A stretch of DNA of 47,990 nt from an uncultured Bacteroides sp. (GTDB lineage: Bacteria; Bacteroidota; Bacteroidia; Bacteroidales; Bacteroidaceae): NCBI GenBank assembly GCA_902388495.1, contig CABMPP010000032.1:1-47990 (forward strand). Reading direction: 5' to 3'. Both the position numbers and the translations under genes were made by a program. How positions within the stretch are numbered: position 1 is the first letter of the stretch; each line of letters opens with the position of its first letter. Positions 7,779 through 17,369 of the stretch are shown here, piece after piece. The notes below the pieces were generated by a model, which ran no database searches, was not told where the DNA came from, and worked only from the letters and a program-made list of their open reading frames with translations.

Positions 7779-8420
7779 ATGCCCAACTATGTAATGAAAA
7801 AAATGCCCGACCTGAAAGGAACGGGCGAAACAATCACCTATCCGCAGATGGTGATGACGGGACAAACCAGTACCCGCGAGCTCGCCGAATACATCGCCAT
7901 GAAGTGCGCTTTTTCCAAAGGAGTCACCGAAGGAGTGATTTGCGAACTGGGCGAAGCACTGGCACACGAAATGGGATTGGGGCGTTCAGTAAAAATAGAA
8001 GGTCTAGGCGTATTCACCCCGACGCTGGCGCTGTTTCCGGATAAAGAACGGGAAAAGCCGGAAGAGAACGCCACCAAACGAAATGCCAAAAGTATCTACG
8101 TAGGTGGAGTGAACTTCCGCGTGGACAAAGCATTGTTAAAAGAAACCAATGAATGGTGTCACCTGCAACGCGCCCCCTGGAAGCCCGCGTGCTCATCAAA
8201 TAAATACACTGCCGAACAACGATTATCCCTTGCGCAGCAGTATCTGAACGAGCATCCTTACCTCACCGTCAGAGGTTACCAGCAGCTGACGGGATTAGTA
8301 CGAGCCACCGCCACCGTGGAACTGCGGAAATGGGCGCATACTCCGGGGACGGGCATCGGAACCAGCGGGTATGGGAGCCACAAAGTATATATAAAGAGGG
8401 AGGAAGCCGGAAATCTTTAA
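7779..8420 (+). CDS. HU-family (HU-HIG type) DNA-binding protein
   Basis: This 213-residue protein has the HU/IHF fold seen in Bacteroidetes HU-HIG proteins. Residues about 30-80 ([18 protein letters not shown], then a helix [21 protein letters not shown]) form the dimerisation helices, followed by a beta-arm region (VFTPTLALF...) at about 80-115. A C-terminal extension of about 80 residues ([15 protein letters not shown] ... [12 protein letters not shown]) looks helical and may be a second DNA-contacting or winged-helix segment. Function is likely nucleoid or regulatory DNA binding; the target is unknown. The start at 7779 is the first ATG in frame; MKKMPDLKG six codons later is an alternative. 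The leader contains two large inverted repeats, so translation or transcription may be controlled by RNA structure or by self-binding. Confidence 0.85.
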   Translation: MPNYVMKKMPDLKGTGETITYPQMVMTGQTSTRELAEYIAMKCAFSKGVTEGVICELGEALAHEMGLGRSVKIEGLGVFTPTLALFPDKEREKPEENATKRNAKSIYVGGVNFRVDKALLKETNEWCHLQRAPWKPACSSNKYTAEQRLSLAQQYLNEHPYLTVRGYQQLTGLVRATATVELRKWAHTPGTGIGTSGYGSHKVYIKREEAGNL

Positions 8421-8459
8421 AAAGACAGAAACACCACTCGCTATAGATGAAAATAATAG

Positions 8460-8467
8460 TATCTTTG
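8460..8467 (+). promoter_or_regulatory. -7 box for trpS
   Basis: A perfect TATCTTTG lies 41 bases upstream of the trpS ATG. No clear TTG is present 19-20 bases further up. Confidence 0.5.
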
Positions 8468-8508
8468 CAAACTGCTTAGAAGTAGACAAGAAAAAAATAA
8501 ATATAGAT

Positions 8509-9603
8509 ATGGCAAAAGAAAAAATCATCCTCACGGGCGACCGCCCCACAGGACGCCTGCACATAGGACACTATGTGGGCTCATTGAGAAGAAGAGTAGA
8601 GTTGCAGAACTCAGGACTGTACGACAAAATATTTGTCTTTATTGCCGATGCGCAAGCGTTGACCGACAATATGGACAACCCGGAAAAGGTACGCCAGAAC
8701 GTCATCGAGGTAGCCCTGGACTACCTGGCTTGCGGGCTGGACCCGACGAAGAGCACCATCTTCATCCAGTCTCAGATACCGGAACTCTGTGAGTTGACAT
8801 TCTATTATATGGACCTGGTGACCGTGAGCCGCCTGCAACGCAACCCGACGGTAAAGACCGAAATACAGATGCGCAACTTTGAGACAAGCATCCCCGTAGG
8901 TTTCTTCACTTACCCCATCAGCCAGGCTGCGGACATCACCGCTTTCCGGGCAACGACGGTACCCGTAGGCGAAGACCAGGAGCCGATGCTGGAGCAGGCA
9001 CGCGAAATCGTCCGCCGCTTCAACTATATATATGGTGAGACGCTGGTGGAGCCGGAAATTCTCCTGCCCGAAAATGCTGCTTGCCTGCGCCTGCCGGGAA
9101 CGGACGGAAAGGCGAAGATGAGCAAGAGCCTCGGCAACTGCATCTATCTTTCCGACTCTGCCGACGAGGTACAGAAGAAGGTGAAGAGCATGTACACCGA
9201 CCCCGACCACTTGCGCGTACAAGATCCGGGCAAGCTGGAAGGAAATACCGTATTTACATATCTGGATGCTTTCTGCTGCCAAGAACACTTTGAACGCTAT
9301 CTGCCCGATTATCCGAACCTGGATGAACTGAAAGCGCACTATCAGCGTGGTGGCCTGGGCGATATGAAAGTGAAGAAATTCCTCAATGAGGTGATGCAAG
9401 AGACGTTGGAGCCGATCCGTAACCGCCGCAAGGAATTTGAGAAGGATATTCCGGGTATCTACGAAATGTTGAAGAAGGGCTGCGACACAGCCCGCGAGGC
9501 TGCCGCTGCAACGCTGGACGATGTACGCAAGGCAATGAAGATAAACTACTTTGATGATGCAGAGCTGATTGCGGAGCAGGTGAAGAAGTTTAGCGGAGAA
9601 TAA
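8509..9603 (+). CDS. trpS: Tryptophan--tRNA ligase
   Basis: The 364-residue protein charges tRNA-Trp with tryptophan using ATP. The class I signature is clear: [18 protein letters not shown] with HIGH at residues 18-21, and the second motif KMSKS at about residues 203-207. The tRNA-binding helical end follows. It is somewhat longer than the approximately 330-residue enzymes of E. coli and Bacillus. The start at 8509 places the HIGH motif at the usual distance from the N terminus. It is monocistronic: it has its own -7 box and a strong terminator between it and the convergent ompA-like gene. No T-box or trp leader was seen in the short upstream region. Confidence 0.96.
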   Translation: MAKEKIILTGDRPTGRLHIGHYVGSLRRRVELQNSGLYDKIFVFIADAQALTDNMDNPEKVRQNVIEVALDYLACGLDPTKSTIFIQSQIPELCELTFYYMDLVTVSRLQRNPTVKTEIQMRNFETSIPVGFFTYPISQAADITAFRATTVPVGEDQEPMLEQAREIVRRFNYIYGETLVEPEILLPENAACLRLPGTDGKAKMSKSLGNCIYLSDSADEVQKKVKSMYTDPDHLRVQDPGKLEGNTVFTYLDAFCCQEHFERYLPDYPNLDELKAHYQRGGLGDMKVKKFLNEVMQETLEPIRNRRKEFEKDIPGIYEMLKKGCDTAREAAAATLDDVRKAMKINYFDDAELIAEQVKKFSGE

Positions 9604-9645
9604 CCAATTTATTTTTTAAACGCGGATTAAGGTTTATCCAATACC

Positions 9646-9686
9646 AAAGGAGGATGTGTCGGCAACAACACATCCTCCTTTTTTCT
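9646..9686 (+). terminator. Terminator between convergent trpS and ompA-like genes
   Basis: A 14-bp perfect stem AAAGGAGGATGTGT / ACACATCCTCCTTT (9646-9659 and 9668-9681) is followed by further T residues on the plus strand. It terminates trpS. It may also act on the minus strand, where the following sequence is less T-rich. Confidence 0.9.
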
Positions 9687-9700
9687 ATTACTTCCGCAGT

Positions 9701-10897
9701 TTAATTAGCTGACTTCACCAATACCACGCGGTTCAGAATCGGTTGTCCGAACTTATCGACACCACCTCCTGCATCAATCTTCAAGCGGTCGGCAGAAATG
9801 CCATACTGTTTTACCAATACATTGACAACGGCCTGTGCACGCTTCAAACTCAATTCCTGATTGAACGACGGAGTACCGGTTGCAGAGTCTGCATAACCGT
9901 TCACGGTATAAGTCGCATTCGGGAATTCCTTCATCTGGTCGGCCAAGTAAGACAAGTTCATCGCTTCACGCGGAGAAACCTCGGCAGAGCCAATCTTGAA
10001 GAATACGGTACGCGGTGCAATATCCGGATCGGGAACGATCACTTCCGTTTCAGAAACTTCGGCTACCGGCTGATTCTGTGCAGCAACCAATGCATTCTGC
10101 AACTGCTGATTGGCAGCACCCATTTCGGCCAACTGTGCCTGCATGGCAGCCAACTCTACCTGAGAAATCAACTGAGGCATCGGACGACGGAACCCACGGG
10201 CCGGGAAACGGTATGTCAAACCGACGGTTGCACTCAGCACGCCATCATAACCATGGTCGCCGCCAACTTCACCGTCAAACTTATCTTCAACACCCATTGC
10301 GCTCAGTTCGAGATTAATATCTATTGCATTCGAAATACGGAAACGGTTGATGATACCGGCATTCACAGCCAGTGCTTCGCGGTGAGGCTTCGTATAGTTG
10401 TGGGTGAAACCGGCACCTAAATAAGGAATAATTTCATACACGCGATGCTGATTGTATCCTCCGAAAAGAGCATTCAGATTGAACATCACGTCGCCGTGCA
10501 GGTTCATGTAGTCGAAACGTTGTTTATAGTAACCGTCCTTCATTTGTGTACCTCTTACGTAGTCTGCACCTGCATCGTACGTATAGCCTCTGGCTTGAAG
10601 GCCGCTATATTGAAGGCGTAATCCCAGTCCGGGAGTGAACCATTTACCAATTGAGAAGTTCAGTGTCGGGCTGATGCGCTTGCCAAAACTTCCTGCTTTA
10701 TCATTATCTCCGAAAGTTGCTTCGGCACCGCCGCCGATAGAGAAAAACCAGTTACTCCAAAACGGATTAGTAATTACTTGATACTTATCCTGAACTTGGA
10801 TAACACCAACTTCCTCTTCTACAACTTCTGTTCCCTGCTGCGCCATAGCAGCAGAAGACAAGCCGGCAACAGCCAGCAACATTAGAATCTTTTTCAT
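9701..10897 (-). CDS. OmpA-family outer-membrane protein
   Basis: This 398-residue protein starts with a signal peptide (MKKILMLLAVAGLSSAAMA). Residues about 45-245 form a porin-like beta-barrel (GGGAEATFGDN, LGLRLQYSGLQARGY, LSATVGLTYRF). A short coiled linker follows (AAMQAQLAEMGAANQQLQNA), then a C-terminal OmpA peptidoglycan-binding domain at about 285-398 with NGYADSATGT, NQELSLKRAQAVVNVLV and YGISADRLKIDAGG. It should anchor the outer membrane to peptidoglycan. It resembles the abundant Bacteroides OmpA-like proteins. It stands alone between the trpS terminator and the repetitive element downstream of mutL. Confidence 0.93.
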   Translation of the reverse strand: MKKILMLLAVAGLSSAAMAQQGTEVVEEEVGVIQVQDKYQVITNPFWSNWFFSIGGGAEATFGDNDKAGSFGKRISPTLNFSIGKWFTPGLGLRLQYSGLQARGYTYDAGADYVRGTQMKDGYYKQRFDYMNLHGDVMFNLNALFGGYNQHRVYEIIPYLGAGFTHNYTKPHREALAVNAGIINRFRISNAIDINLELSAMGVEDKFDGEVGGDHGYDGVLSATVGLTYRFPARGFRRPMPQLISQVELAAMQAQLAEMGAANQQLQNALVAAQNQPVAEVSETEVIVPDPDIAPRTVFFKIGSAEVSPREAMNLSYLADQMKEFPNATYTVNGYADSATGTPSFNQELSLKRAQAVVNVLVKQYGISADRLKIDAGGGVDKFGQPILNRVVLVKSAN

Positions 10898-11012
10898 ATA
10901 CTTTAATCGTTAAGTGGTTAAATTAAATTCGTTATCATTCAAACTGAGTAATTAACACCGATAAAAGTAAAATGTTCAAAAAAGGAGAAAAAGATAAGAA
11001 AGAGAAAGTTAA

Positions 11013-11159
11013 GAGCGTCCCCTCACCTTACGCCCTGAAGGGGCATAAGAAACTATACACAAGCTTTTGCCCTTTCAGGGCGCAAAGATAGAGATGCATT
11101 ATTACCCAGGGTGTTGCCCTGGGCTGATAGATGAAAGCCTTTCAGGCTTTGGTGCGCTC
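11013..11159. repeat. REP-like intergenic element with three stem-loops
   Basis: Short ends GAGCG (11013-11017) and CGCTC (11155-11159) enclose three inverted repeats. A long-range pair lies at 11028-11048 / 11064-11084 (core GCCCTGAA / TTTCAGGGC, 18 of 21 matching). CCCAGGG/CCCTGGG lies at 11105-11121, and AAAGCC/GGCTTT at 11133-11150. The composition differs from the genes around it. It begins right after the mutL stop and may end that transcript. From memory, similar CCCAGGGCAACACCCTGGG-type elements recur between Bacteroides genes; this was not checked. Confidence 0.75.
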
Positions 11160-11164
11160 AATTA

Positions 11165-13045
11165 TTACTTGAATAGCTTCTCGATTTCCTCCTCCTTAAT
11201 CGTCGCCAGCACGGTGCGTCCGTCCGGCGTATAGTTGGGAGAAGGACAAGCAAATAAGTTATCTACGAGGTTGGACATTTCTTCGTTACTCAGTACCTGG
11301 CCGTAGACAATAGCAGCGGCGCGGGCCAAGGTAGAGGCAAGGATGGTTTGCACTTCCTCTTTCACATCATTGCCTTTTTCCATGGCAGTATGCACCATAT
11401 TGCGTATTAAATCCACCGGGTTCAGTCCCTCTATGCCCGAAGGAATTCCATTGACGGCATAGCTACCACCTCCCAGCGGACTGAGGTCGAAACCTACCGC
11501 CGATAAATCGTCCAGAATACTTTCGAGCACGGCAGCTTCCGAAGCCGGTAACTGAATGATTTCGGGGAACAGAACACCTTGTGACACGCCTTGTTTCTGG
11601 CTGATCTGACTCATATAGCGGTCGAACAAAACCCGTACGTGTGCCCGGTGCTGGTCTATCAGCATCAAACCGGATTTTACGGAAGTCAGGATAAAGCGTC
11701 CCTTGAACTGAAGATGTTGGGCACCTTTCTCAAAGGTTGCTTCGCTACTGTAAAGGTTCCTTTTTTCATCTGCCTCACTTGCCGGAGCAGCAACGGGTGG
11801 TACATCTTCAACAAAAGGTTCTTCCACCACAGGCTCATTCATCCGGCTGGCTTTCTCCAACCCGGAATAAAGTCCCTCCCACTCCACCTTCGGACGGGAA
11901 TAGCTTCCACCGCCCCCGTAAGAAGAAGCAGAAGACGTCTTGAACGGATTGAAGTCCGTATCATAATGCACCTTCGGGGGCTCTATCGGACGGCTCTGCT
12001 CAAAGGCAGGGATATCCGGCATGTCTTCCGTGTCGAAATCTATCGTAGGAATAGCGCTGAACTTGCCCAAAGACTCTTTTACCGCAGCCGACAGTATCTG
12101 CCAGATGGCCTGTTCGTTCTCAAACTTTATTTCAGTTTTTGTAGGATGGATATTCACATCGATATTGGCCGGATCTACCTCAAAGTAAATGAAATAGGAG
12201 ATTTGTTCACCAGCAGGAATCAATTGTTCGTAAGCATCCATCACCGCCTTGTGGAAGTAAGGATGGCGCATGTAGCGCCCGTTTACGAAAAAGTATTGGT
12301 GGGCACCCTTCTTGCGCGCCGTCTCCGGCTTGGCCACAAAACCGGAAATCTTAATCATAGTCGTGTTCACATCCACCGACAGCAACTGCTGGTTCAGCTT
12401 CTTGCCGAATACAGCCATGATGCGCTGGCGCAGAGGCATGACGGGCAGGTTGAACAGTTCCGTATCGTTGCTATACAGATAGAAAGCCACATCGGGATGT
12501 ACCAATGCAATACGCTCGAACTCCGTAAGGATGTTGCTCAACTCCGTAGAGTTTGCCTTCAGGAACTTACGGCGGGCAGGGATATTAAAGAACAGATTCT
12601 TGATAGAGAAATTGCTCCCTTTAGGACAGGAGACAGCCTCCTGGCTCTCTACCTTGGAACCGGCAATCACCAGCCGCGTACCCAGCTCTTCATCGGCAGT
12701 ACGGGTTTTCAACTCGACTTCCGCCACCGCGGCAATGGAAGCCAGGGCTTCGCCACGGAATCCCATGGTACGAAGGGCAAACAGATCGGCCGCCTCGCGT
12801 ATCTTGGAGGTGGCATGACGTTCGAAGGAGAGGCGCGCATCCGTTTCGGACATGCCTTTTCCATCGTCTATCACCTGGATGCAGGTTTTGCCCGCATCGG
12901 TTACCAATACATGTATTTCTTGTGCTTCGGCATCAATTGCATTTTCCACCAATTCCTTGATAACAGATGCCGGACGCTGTATCACCTCTCCGGCAGCAAT
13001 CTGATTAGCAACCGAATCGGGCAGCAAATGAATGATATCGCTCAT
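11165..13045 (-). CDS. mutL: DNA mismatch repair protein MutL
   Basis: This 626-residue protein couples MutS mismatch recognition to strand removal. The N-terminal GHKL ATPase shows the family motifs [41 protein letters not shown] and an ATP-lid loop. The transducer domain follows with [15 protein letters not shown] and [16 protein letters not shown] poorly conserved linker (about 335-430) leads to the C-terminal dimerisation domain. There the endonuclease motif is degenerate: the family pattern DQHA(X)2E(X)4E is replaced by [11 protein letters not shown], and the late CPHGRP-like motif reads [11 protein letters not shown]. It is the last gene of the operon, starting 3 bases after the 96-aa gene. 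Confidence 0.96.
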   Translation of the reverse strand: MSDIIHLLPDSVANQIAAGEVIQRPASVIKELVENAIDAEAQEIHVLVTDAGKTCIQVIDDGKGMSETDARLSFERHATSKIREAADLFALRTMGFRGEALASIAAVAEVELKTRTADEELGTRLVIAGSKVESQEAVSCPKGSNFSIKNLFFNIPARRKFLKANSTELSNILTEFERIALVHPDVAFYLYSNDTELFNLPVMPLRQRIMAVFGKKLNQQLLSVDVNTTMIKISGFVAKPETARKKGAHQYFFVNGRYMRHPYFHKAVMDAYEQLIPAGEQISYFIYFEVDPANIDVNIHPTKTEIKFENEQAIWQILSAAVKESLGKFSAIPTIDFDTEDMPDIPAFEQSRPIEPPKVHYDTDFNPFKTSSASSYGGGGSYSRPKVEWEGLYSGLEKASRMNEPVVEEPFVEDVPPVAAPASEADEKRNLYSSEATFEKGAQHLQFKGRFILTSVKSGLMLIDQHRAHVRVLFDRYMSQISQKQGVSQGVLFPEIIQLPASEAAVLESILDDLSAVGFDLSPLGGGSYAVNGIPSGIEGLNPVDLIRNMVHTAMEKGNDVKEEVQTILASTLARAAAIVYGQVLSNEEMSNLVDNLFACPSPNYTPDGRTVLATIKEEEIEKLFK

Positions 13046-13048
13046 AGT

Positions 13049-13339
13049 TTAAATAATTCCGTTAGTGATGGCATACCACAAATAGAGCAGCACGGCAATG
13101 ACAGCCAGGATAATTCCTAAATGCACAGGCTTGCGTCCGCTCTCCTTGCGACGTCTCAGATGAGTAGTTCCCTCGATAAACTTTCCACGGATATCTTCGG
13201 GAGAAAATTCCTTCTCGGGCAGCATACCCAAGTCACGCTTGGCGTTTTCTTCCATCTTCGCCAACTTCTCTTTCCGCTCATCCACATAGATGTAGCGATG
13301 ATTAAAGCCGCGGGGCTTCCGCATTGTAAACATTCCCAT
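13049..13339 (-). CDS. Small single-pass membrane protein upstream of mutL
   Basis: A 96-residue protein of unknown function. The basic N-terminal half (MRKPRGFNHRYIYVDERKEKL) is cytoplasmic-looking, and one hydrophobic helix lies at the C terminus (LGIILAVIAVLLYLWYAI). It has tail-anchored topology. It starts 4 bases after the OstA-like gene and ends 3 bases before mutL, so it is part of the operon. The sixth codon (MRKPRGF) is an alternative start. The context suggests an envelope-related role, but nothing in the sequence proves it. Confidence 0.85.
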   Translation of the reverse strand: MGMFTMRKPRGFNHRYIYVDERKEKLAKMEENAKRDLGMLPEKEFSPEDIRGKFIEGTTHLRRRKESGRKPVHLGIILAVIAVLLYLWYAITNGII

Positions 13340-13343
13340 AGCG

Positions 13344-15059
13344 CTACTTTGTATTTCGTTTAATATGCATGTTTCTTGGCGAAGTTACGGGTTTCCGGTC
13401 ACTTTTCTGCAATACTTCGCCTGCTTTTTTGCCTCGCCACTCAAAGATATCGTCCTTATCGCGCGGACGGATATAGTCGAACCAGACAAAAGAAGGCAGT
13501 TTACTTTTATCAGGCGGTATCTGGCTCAAAGGATAAGCCGTACCGGTGGTTTTGCCGATAAAGACTCCGCGCTCCATCTTTCTCTCCTTCAGATACATCT
13601 TCAGAAGTCCGCCTTCCGAGTAGTTCATCATAATCAACGAACTGTCCCTCTCTTCCACCGGATAATAGATTACCAGCACGTTGCCATTCACTTCTACCAG
13701 ACGCATATCGCCATCTATGAAGTAAGCTTTCATCTCTTTGCCGGATACCTGGTTGTAATGGATGCTGTCTTTCTTCTCCACAGTCAAAGCCTGGTTGATG
13801 ATATGTGCCCAGTCGATGGTACTGTCGTTCATATAGATTTTTATTTCCTCGCCCAGCAATTGCTGTTCTCCGTGCCACAAGATGGGGTCGGTATACATTG
13901 TCATGCAAGAGTCCTTGGAGTTATATACCAACGAATCGCATACGGCCTGCACATCCGTACGATAGGCACGCACCTTATGATAGGCACGCATTTCGCGATA
14001 CATGGAGTCGGTATTCATATTGTAGGTAACCAGACGCAGGGTATCGCCGTGCATGAACAGGCTGTCGCCCTGCGAGTAGTCGATGGCTACGGCACGCTTG
14101 GTGGCTACAGCACTCCCACTGAGTTCATTGTAGAAGCAGTAATCACCGGTAAGCATATTCTTGTTGACAGTGTCGTTCATCTGCACATTGTCGAAGGCTT
14201 CGCCATACCCCAGCTTACGGTCATAGAAAAGACTATCGCCGGTCAGCTTCTTGCCGTCATTGGTCAGTACGGAACGGTCCAGCAGCTCGGCTTGTTCGGT
14301 AGTGGTGTTGTACTCACCGCGCTCGGAATAGATATGGTTCTCATCACTCACGATATTGGACGGACCCAGGATGGTGGCAATCTTGGTTTCTGTGCTGTAC
14401 TTCAAGGTATCGGAAGTGAGCACGAACTTCGGATTTACCAGTTTCACATGATGGTTGAACACGGCCAGCTTGGTGGCAGGGCTGTATTCTCCCCATTCGG
14501 AGGTGAGCACATTTTCTTCGTCGGTCAGCGTACCGCCTTCAAAGTAGTAACCGATATCGTACAGGCGGTCATAGTTCAGGCTATCGGTCGTCAGCTCCGT
14601 ATTACGGTTAATCATACGCACGTTCTCGCGCAACATGGCCAACTGCGACATGCCGTCGTAGTACAGATAGTCACCGTAGATAAACAGCGTGTCGCCCTGC
14701 TCCATACGCACATTGCCAAATGCTTCGACTGAATTGATCTTCTCGAAAATCAAAGCACTGTCACAGAACATATACATGCTGTCGTGCTTCATCCTCACGG
14801 AGCCGATGAGCACCTGCACATCGGGACGCAGCTGCTTGTCGGCCTGCGCCTCGTCGGCATACAGCAAGTCGACACGGGTCTTCTTCTTTCCCAGCGTATC
14901 TTTTTTCTGCTGCTGTACTGCTTCTGTCTTTTTGGGGGCATCAGCAGCTTTCTTCTTGTCCTGGGCACTGAGCAGACAGATGCCAAACAAGCATAGAATA
15001 CCTGCCAAGAGGTATCTATGCTTGTTCAAGAAATGAGTTCTTGTATTCTTCTTTTGCAT
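13344..15059 (-). CDS. OstA/LptA-like periplasmic LPS-transport protein
   Basis: This 571-residue protein has a signal-anchor N terminus (LLAGILCLFGICLLSAQ) followed by an OstA/LptA-type beta-jellyroll. The jellyroll is built from repeating short strands (for example VQVLIGSVRMKHDSMYMFCDSALIFEK, GNVRMEQGDTLFIYGDYLYYDG, each split by turns) at about 50-400. Proteins with this fold carry lipopolysaccharide across the periplasm. It is much longer than E. coli LptA (185 residues), which is normal for the Bacteroidetes form. The C-terminal part (about 480-571) is proline- and lysine-rich and of unknown role. The neighbours SurA-like and PPIase genes support an outer-membrane assembly job. Confidence 0.85.
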   Translation of the reverse strand: MQKKNTRTHFLNKHRYLLAGILCLFGICLLSAQDKKKAADAPKKTEAVQQQKKDTLGKKKTRVDLLYADEAQADKQLRPDVQVLIGSVRMKHDSMYMFCDSALIFEKINSVEAFGNVRMEQGDTLFIYGDYLYYDGMSQLAMLRENVRMINRNTELTTDSLNYDRLYDIGYYFEGGTLTDEENVLTSEWGEYSPATKLAVFNHHVKLVNPKFVLTSDTLKYSTETKIATILGPSNIVSDENHIYSERGEYNTTTEQAELLDRSVLTNDGKKLTGDSLFYDRKLGYGEAFDNVQMNDTVNKNMLTGDYCFYNELSGSAVATKRAVAIDYSQGDSLFMHGDTLRLVTYNMNTDSMYREMRAYHKVRAYRTDVQAVCDSLVYNSKDSCMTMYTDPILWHGEQQLLGEEIKIYMNDSTIDWAHIINQALTVEKKDSIHYNQVSGKEMKAYFIDGDMRLVEVNGNVLVIYYPVEERDSSLIMMNYSEGGLLKMYLKERKMERGVFIGKTTGTAYPLSQIPPDKSKLPSFVWFDYIRPRDKDDIFEWRGKKAGEVLQKSDRKPVTSPRNMHIKRNTK

Positions 15060-15085
15060 ACAAAATCGATGTAAATCCTGCCGGA

Positions 15086-16453
15086 TTAATCTTTAACCCA
15101 GCCCGGATACTTGAATGTACAGTTATTCTTCCAACCGTCCTTGATACGAACGTAGGTGTGTTTCTGCTTCTCACGGATCCACTTGTCCAACATTTCGTCA
15201 CGACGTTTCTCCATCACAATCTCCTTCAGGTTCTGATAGTCATCGGCTATCGTTGCTTTATGGCCGTTTGTGCGGCTCTTCAACTTCACAATTACACACT
15301 CTTCCTTTCCGGTCTTCTGCGGAATCATGGTGAATGCCTCGGAAATCTCGCCCACCTTCATCTTATCTACCACTTTGGCAATCTCGGGCGGCAGTTCCTG
15401 CATCTCGAAACGGGAAGTATTCGTATTGGGATTGGGCAGCAAACCGTGGTTGTTGCGTGTATCCTTGTCCTGAGAAAGCACGGAAGCAGCTTCCTCGAAA
15501 GTGAACTTACCGCTACGGATATCGTCGGCAATGGAGTCCAGACGTGCACAACCCGCTGTCAGCGCTTCTTCGGGCACATGCGGCTTCAACAAGATATGAC
15601 GTACCTTGATACGGTCGCCACGCTTCTCCATCAGCTGGATGATGTGGAAACCATATTCAGACTCAACAATCTTGGATACCTTGTTCGGGTCTTGCAGGTT
15701 GAAGGCAACATTGGCAAAAGCAGGGTCCAGATAACCACGTCCGGTAAACGGCATCTCTCCACCGTTGATGGCAGTACCGCGGTCATCGGAGTACATGCGG
15801 GCCAGCACGGAGAAGCTCTCCCCATTGTTGACGCGCTCCGTATATTCACGCAGACGACGCTTCACGTCTTCTATCTCGTCCAAAGGGATCTTGGGCTGCT
15901 GGGTAATAATCTGCACCTCCACCTGGGTAGGGATGTAAGGAATACTGTCTTGCGGCAGGTCCTTGAAATAGCGGCGCACCTCGGCAGGGGTAATTTTAAT
16001 CTCTCCGACCAGTTTCTGCTGCATCTTCTGCACCTTCAAACCTTCGCGGGCATTGTCGCGCAACGTTTCGCGAATCTGACTGGAAGTCTTATTGAAGTAT
16101 TCCTCCATCTTCTCGCGCGAACCGATGTTGGCGATGTACATGTTCGTCATATAGTCCACACGCTGGATAACTTCAGACTCGGATACCTCGATACTATCGA
16201 GCGCAGCCTGATGAAGGAACAACTTCTGCACGGCTATTTCCTCCGGTATCACGCAATAAGGATCACGGTCAAATTTACGATTTTCATATATGGCATTCAT
16301 GCGTGCCTCCTCTACTTCGGACTTCAGTATAGCCTCGTCACCTACTACCCACACTACCTCGTCAATCACGTTGTCTTGTCCATAAACGGTAGAACCGGCT
16401 AATAGCGTCAAGGCAAATAAAATTACAAGCTTAAAGTTCATACACTTTTTCAT
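15086..16453 (-). CDS. SurA-like periplasmic peptidyl-prolyl isomerase/chaperone
   Basis: This 455-residue protein has a signal peptide (VILFALTLLAGSTVYG), then a SurA N-terminal chaperone domain (DEVVWVVGDEAILKSEVEEAR). Two parvulin-type domains follow, at about 175-275 (VEVQIITQQPKIP ... GGEMPFTGRGYLDPAFANVAF ... EYGFHIIQLMEKRGD) and about 280-390 (IKVRHILLKPHVPEEAL). A C-terminal helix completes the layout of E. coli SurA, which escorts beta-barrel proteins to the outer membrane. It lies in the same operon as the OstA-like gene and two further PPIase-like genes. Confidence 0.92.
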   Translation of the reverse strand: MKKCMNFKLVILFALTLLAGSTVYGQDNVIDEVVWVVGDEAILKSEVEEARMNAIYENRKFDRDPYCVIPEEIAVQKLFLHQAALDSIEVSESEVIQRVDYMTNMYIANIGSREKMEEYFNKTSSQIRETLRDNAREGLKVQKMQQKLVGEIKITPAEVRRYFKDLPQDSIPYIPTQVEVQIITQQPKIPLDEIEDVKRRLREYTERVNNGESFSVLARMYSDDRGTAINGGEMPFTGRGYLDPAFANVAFNLQDPNKVSKIVESEYGFHIIQLMEKRGDRIKVRHILLKPHVPEEALTAGCARLDSIADDIRSGKFTFEEAASVLSQDKDTRNNHGLLPNPNTNTSRFEMQELPPEIAKVVDKMKVGEISEAFTMIPQKTGKEECVIVKLKSRTNGHKATIADDYQNLKEIVMEKRRDEMLDKWIREKQKHTYVRIKDGWKNNCTFKYPGWVKD

Positions 16454-16463
16454 TCTTGGTGTC

Positions 16464-17318
16464 TTATTCTAAATAATATTTAATCTTATCTCTTTTCACC
16501 GCCCGCTGGTATAAGTCGTCTTTTACCTGCTTCATAAATTCCACCTGCTTCACGTTCAGCAGCATGTCCTTTACCTGGGTGCGGGCAAACTCATAAGGTT
16601 CCTGCTCCCCCACCGGGCGATAATCGCTCACATTCAAAAAATAGTAGAAAGCCGTATCCTTTAGCTCCACATGGCGGTTCTTGTCCAGATATCCTTCTAC
16701 ATCGGGCACCTTCAGCGGCATTACATCCAGCATCTCCGATACCGGCACCCATTTGTCATAGAAGTACTCATACTTCACGGCATTCTGCAAACTGTACTTC
16801 TCCAGATGCTCTACGGCTTCACGGGTTTCCGACTTGTACCAACGCCGGACGTTGGCCAATTGCGGAGCCGTCAAAGGCACCTTGATAAACAAGCCTTTCA
16901 TCAACGGACGTTCCACCTTAAAGAGCGCTTGGTTCTTTTCGTAGTACTCCGTCAATTCTTGTTCTGAAATCTCCTCTGATAGCCGTTGATGTATTAAAGC
17001 CTGTTGGTAAGTATGCATTATCAATGCCTTGCGATAATTCTCTACAAGTTTATCTATTTCCTCGTTGTTGGGGATATTGCTCTGTGCCTTGTCGTACAGC
17101 AAAATATCTTCCACCCAATTACGGATATAATGTTCTGCAAACAACAAACTGTCGTCCTTGGACAAACCGGCAGGAAGTACCGATTGCAAATCTTCCCGGT
17201 AAAGGAAATTGCCGTCCAACTCCACTAACGGTGTCCGCCCTTTGTGGTCGTACTGCTCGCTGCACGCCGCACAGAGAAGGAAAATCAAAAGCCCCAAGCA
17301 GGTTGTTCGCATCACCAA
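16464..17318 (-). CDS. SurA-N-like lipoprotein, no complete isomerase domain
   Basis: A 284-residue lipoprotein with lipobox LLCAAC. The N-terminal half (VELDGNFLYREDLQSVLPAGLS, then ADEHYIRNWVEDILLYDKA-like helices and the EISEQELTEYYEKNQALFKVERPL segment) resembles the SurA/PrsA N-terminal chaperone region. I do not see the GxFGxxxxxxM-type parvulin signature in the second half, so isomerase activity is doubtful. The start is either 17318 or the third codon, 17312. It begins upstream of the SurA-like gene with a 10-base gap, suggesting partner chaperones produced together. Confidence 0.8.
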   Translation of the reverse strand: MVMRTTCLGLLIFLLCAACSEQYDHKGRTPLVELDGNFLYREDLQSVLPAGLSKDDSLLFAEHYIRNWVEDILLYDKAQSNIPNNEEIDKLVENYRKALIMHTYQQALIHQRLSEEISEQELTEYYEKNQALFKVERPLMKGLFIKVPLTAPQLANVRRWYKSETREAVEHLEKYSLQNAVKYEYFYDKWVPVSEMLDVMPLKVPDVEGYLDKNRHVELKDTAFYYFLNVSDYRPVGEQEPYEFARTQVKDMLLNVKQVEFMKQVKDDLYQRAVKRDKIKYYLE

Positions 17319-17369
17319 CTGATATTTACTTTGTTTTGAGGTACGAAGATAGTGTTTTAATCGGTTGCA

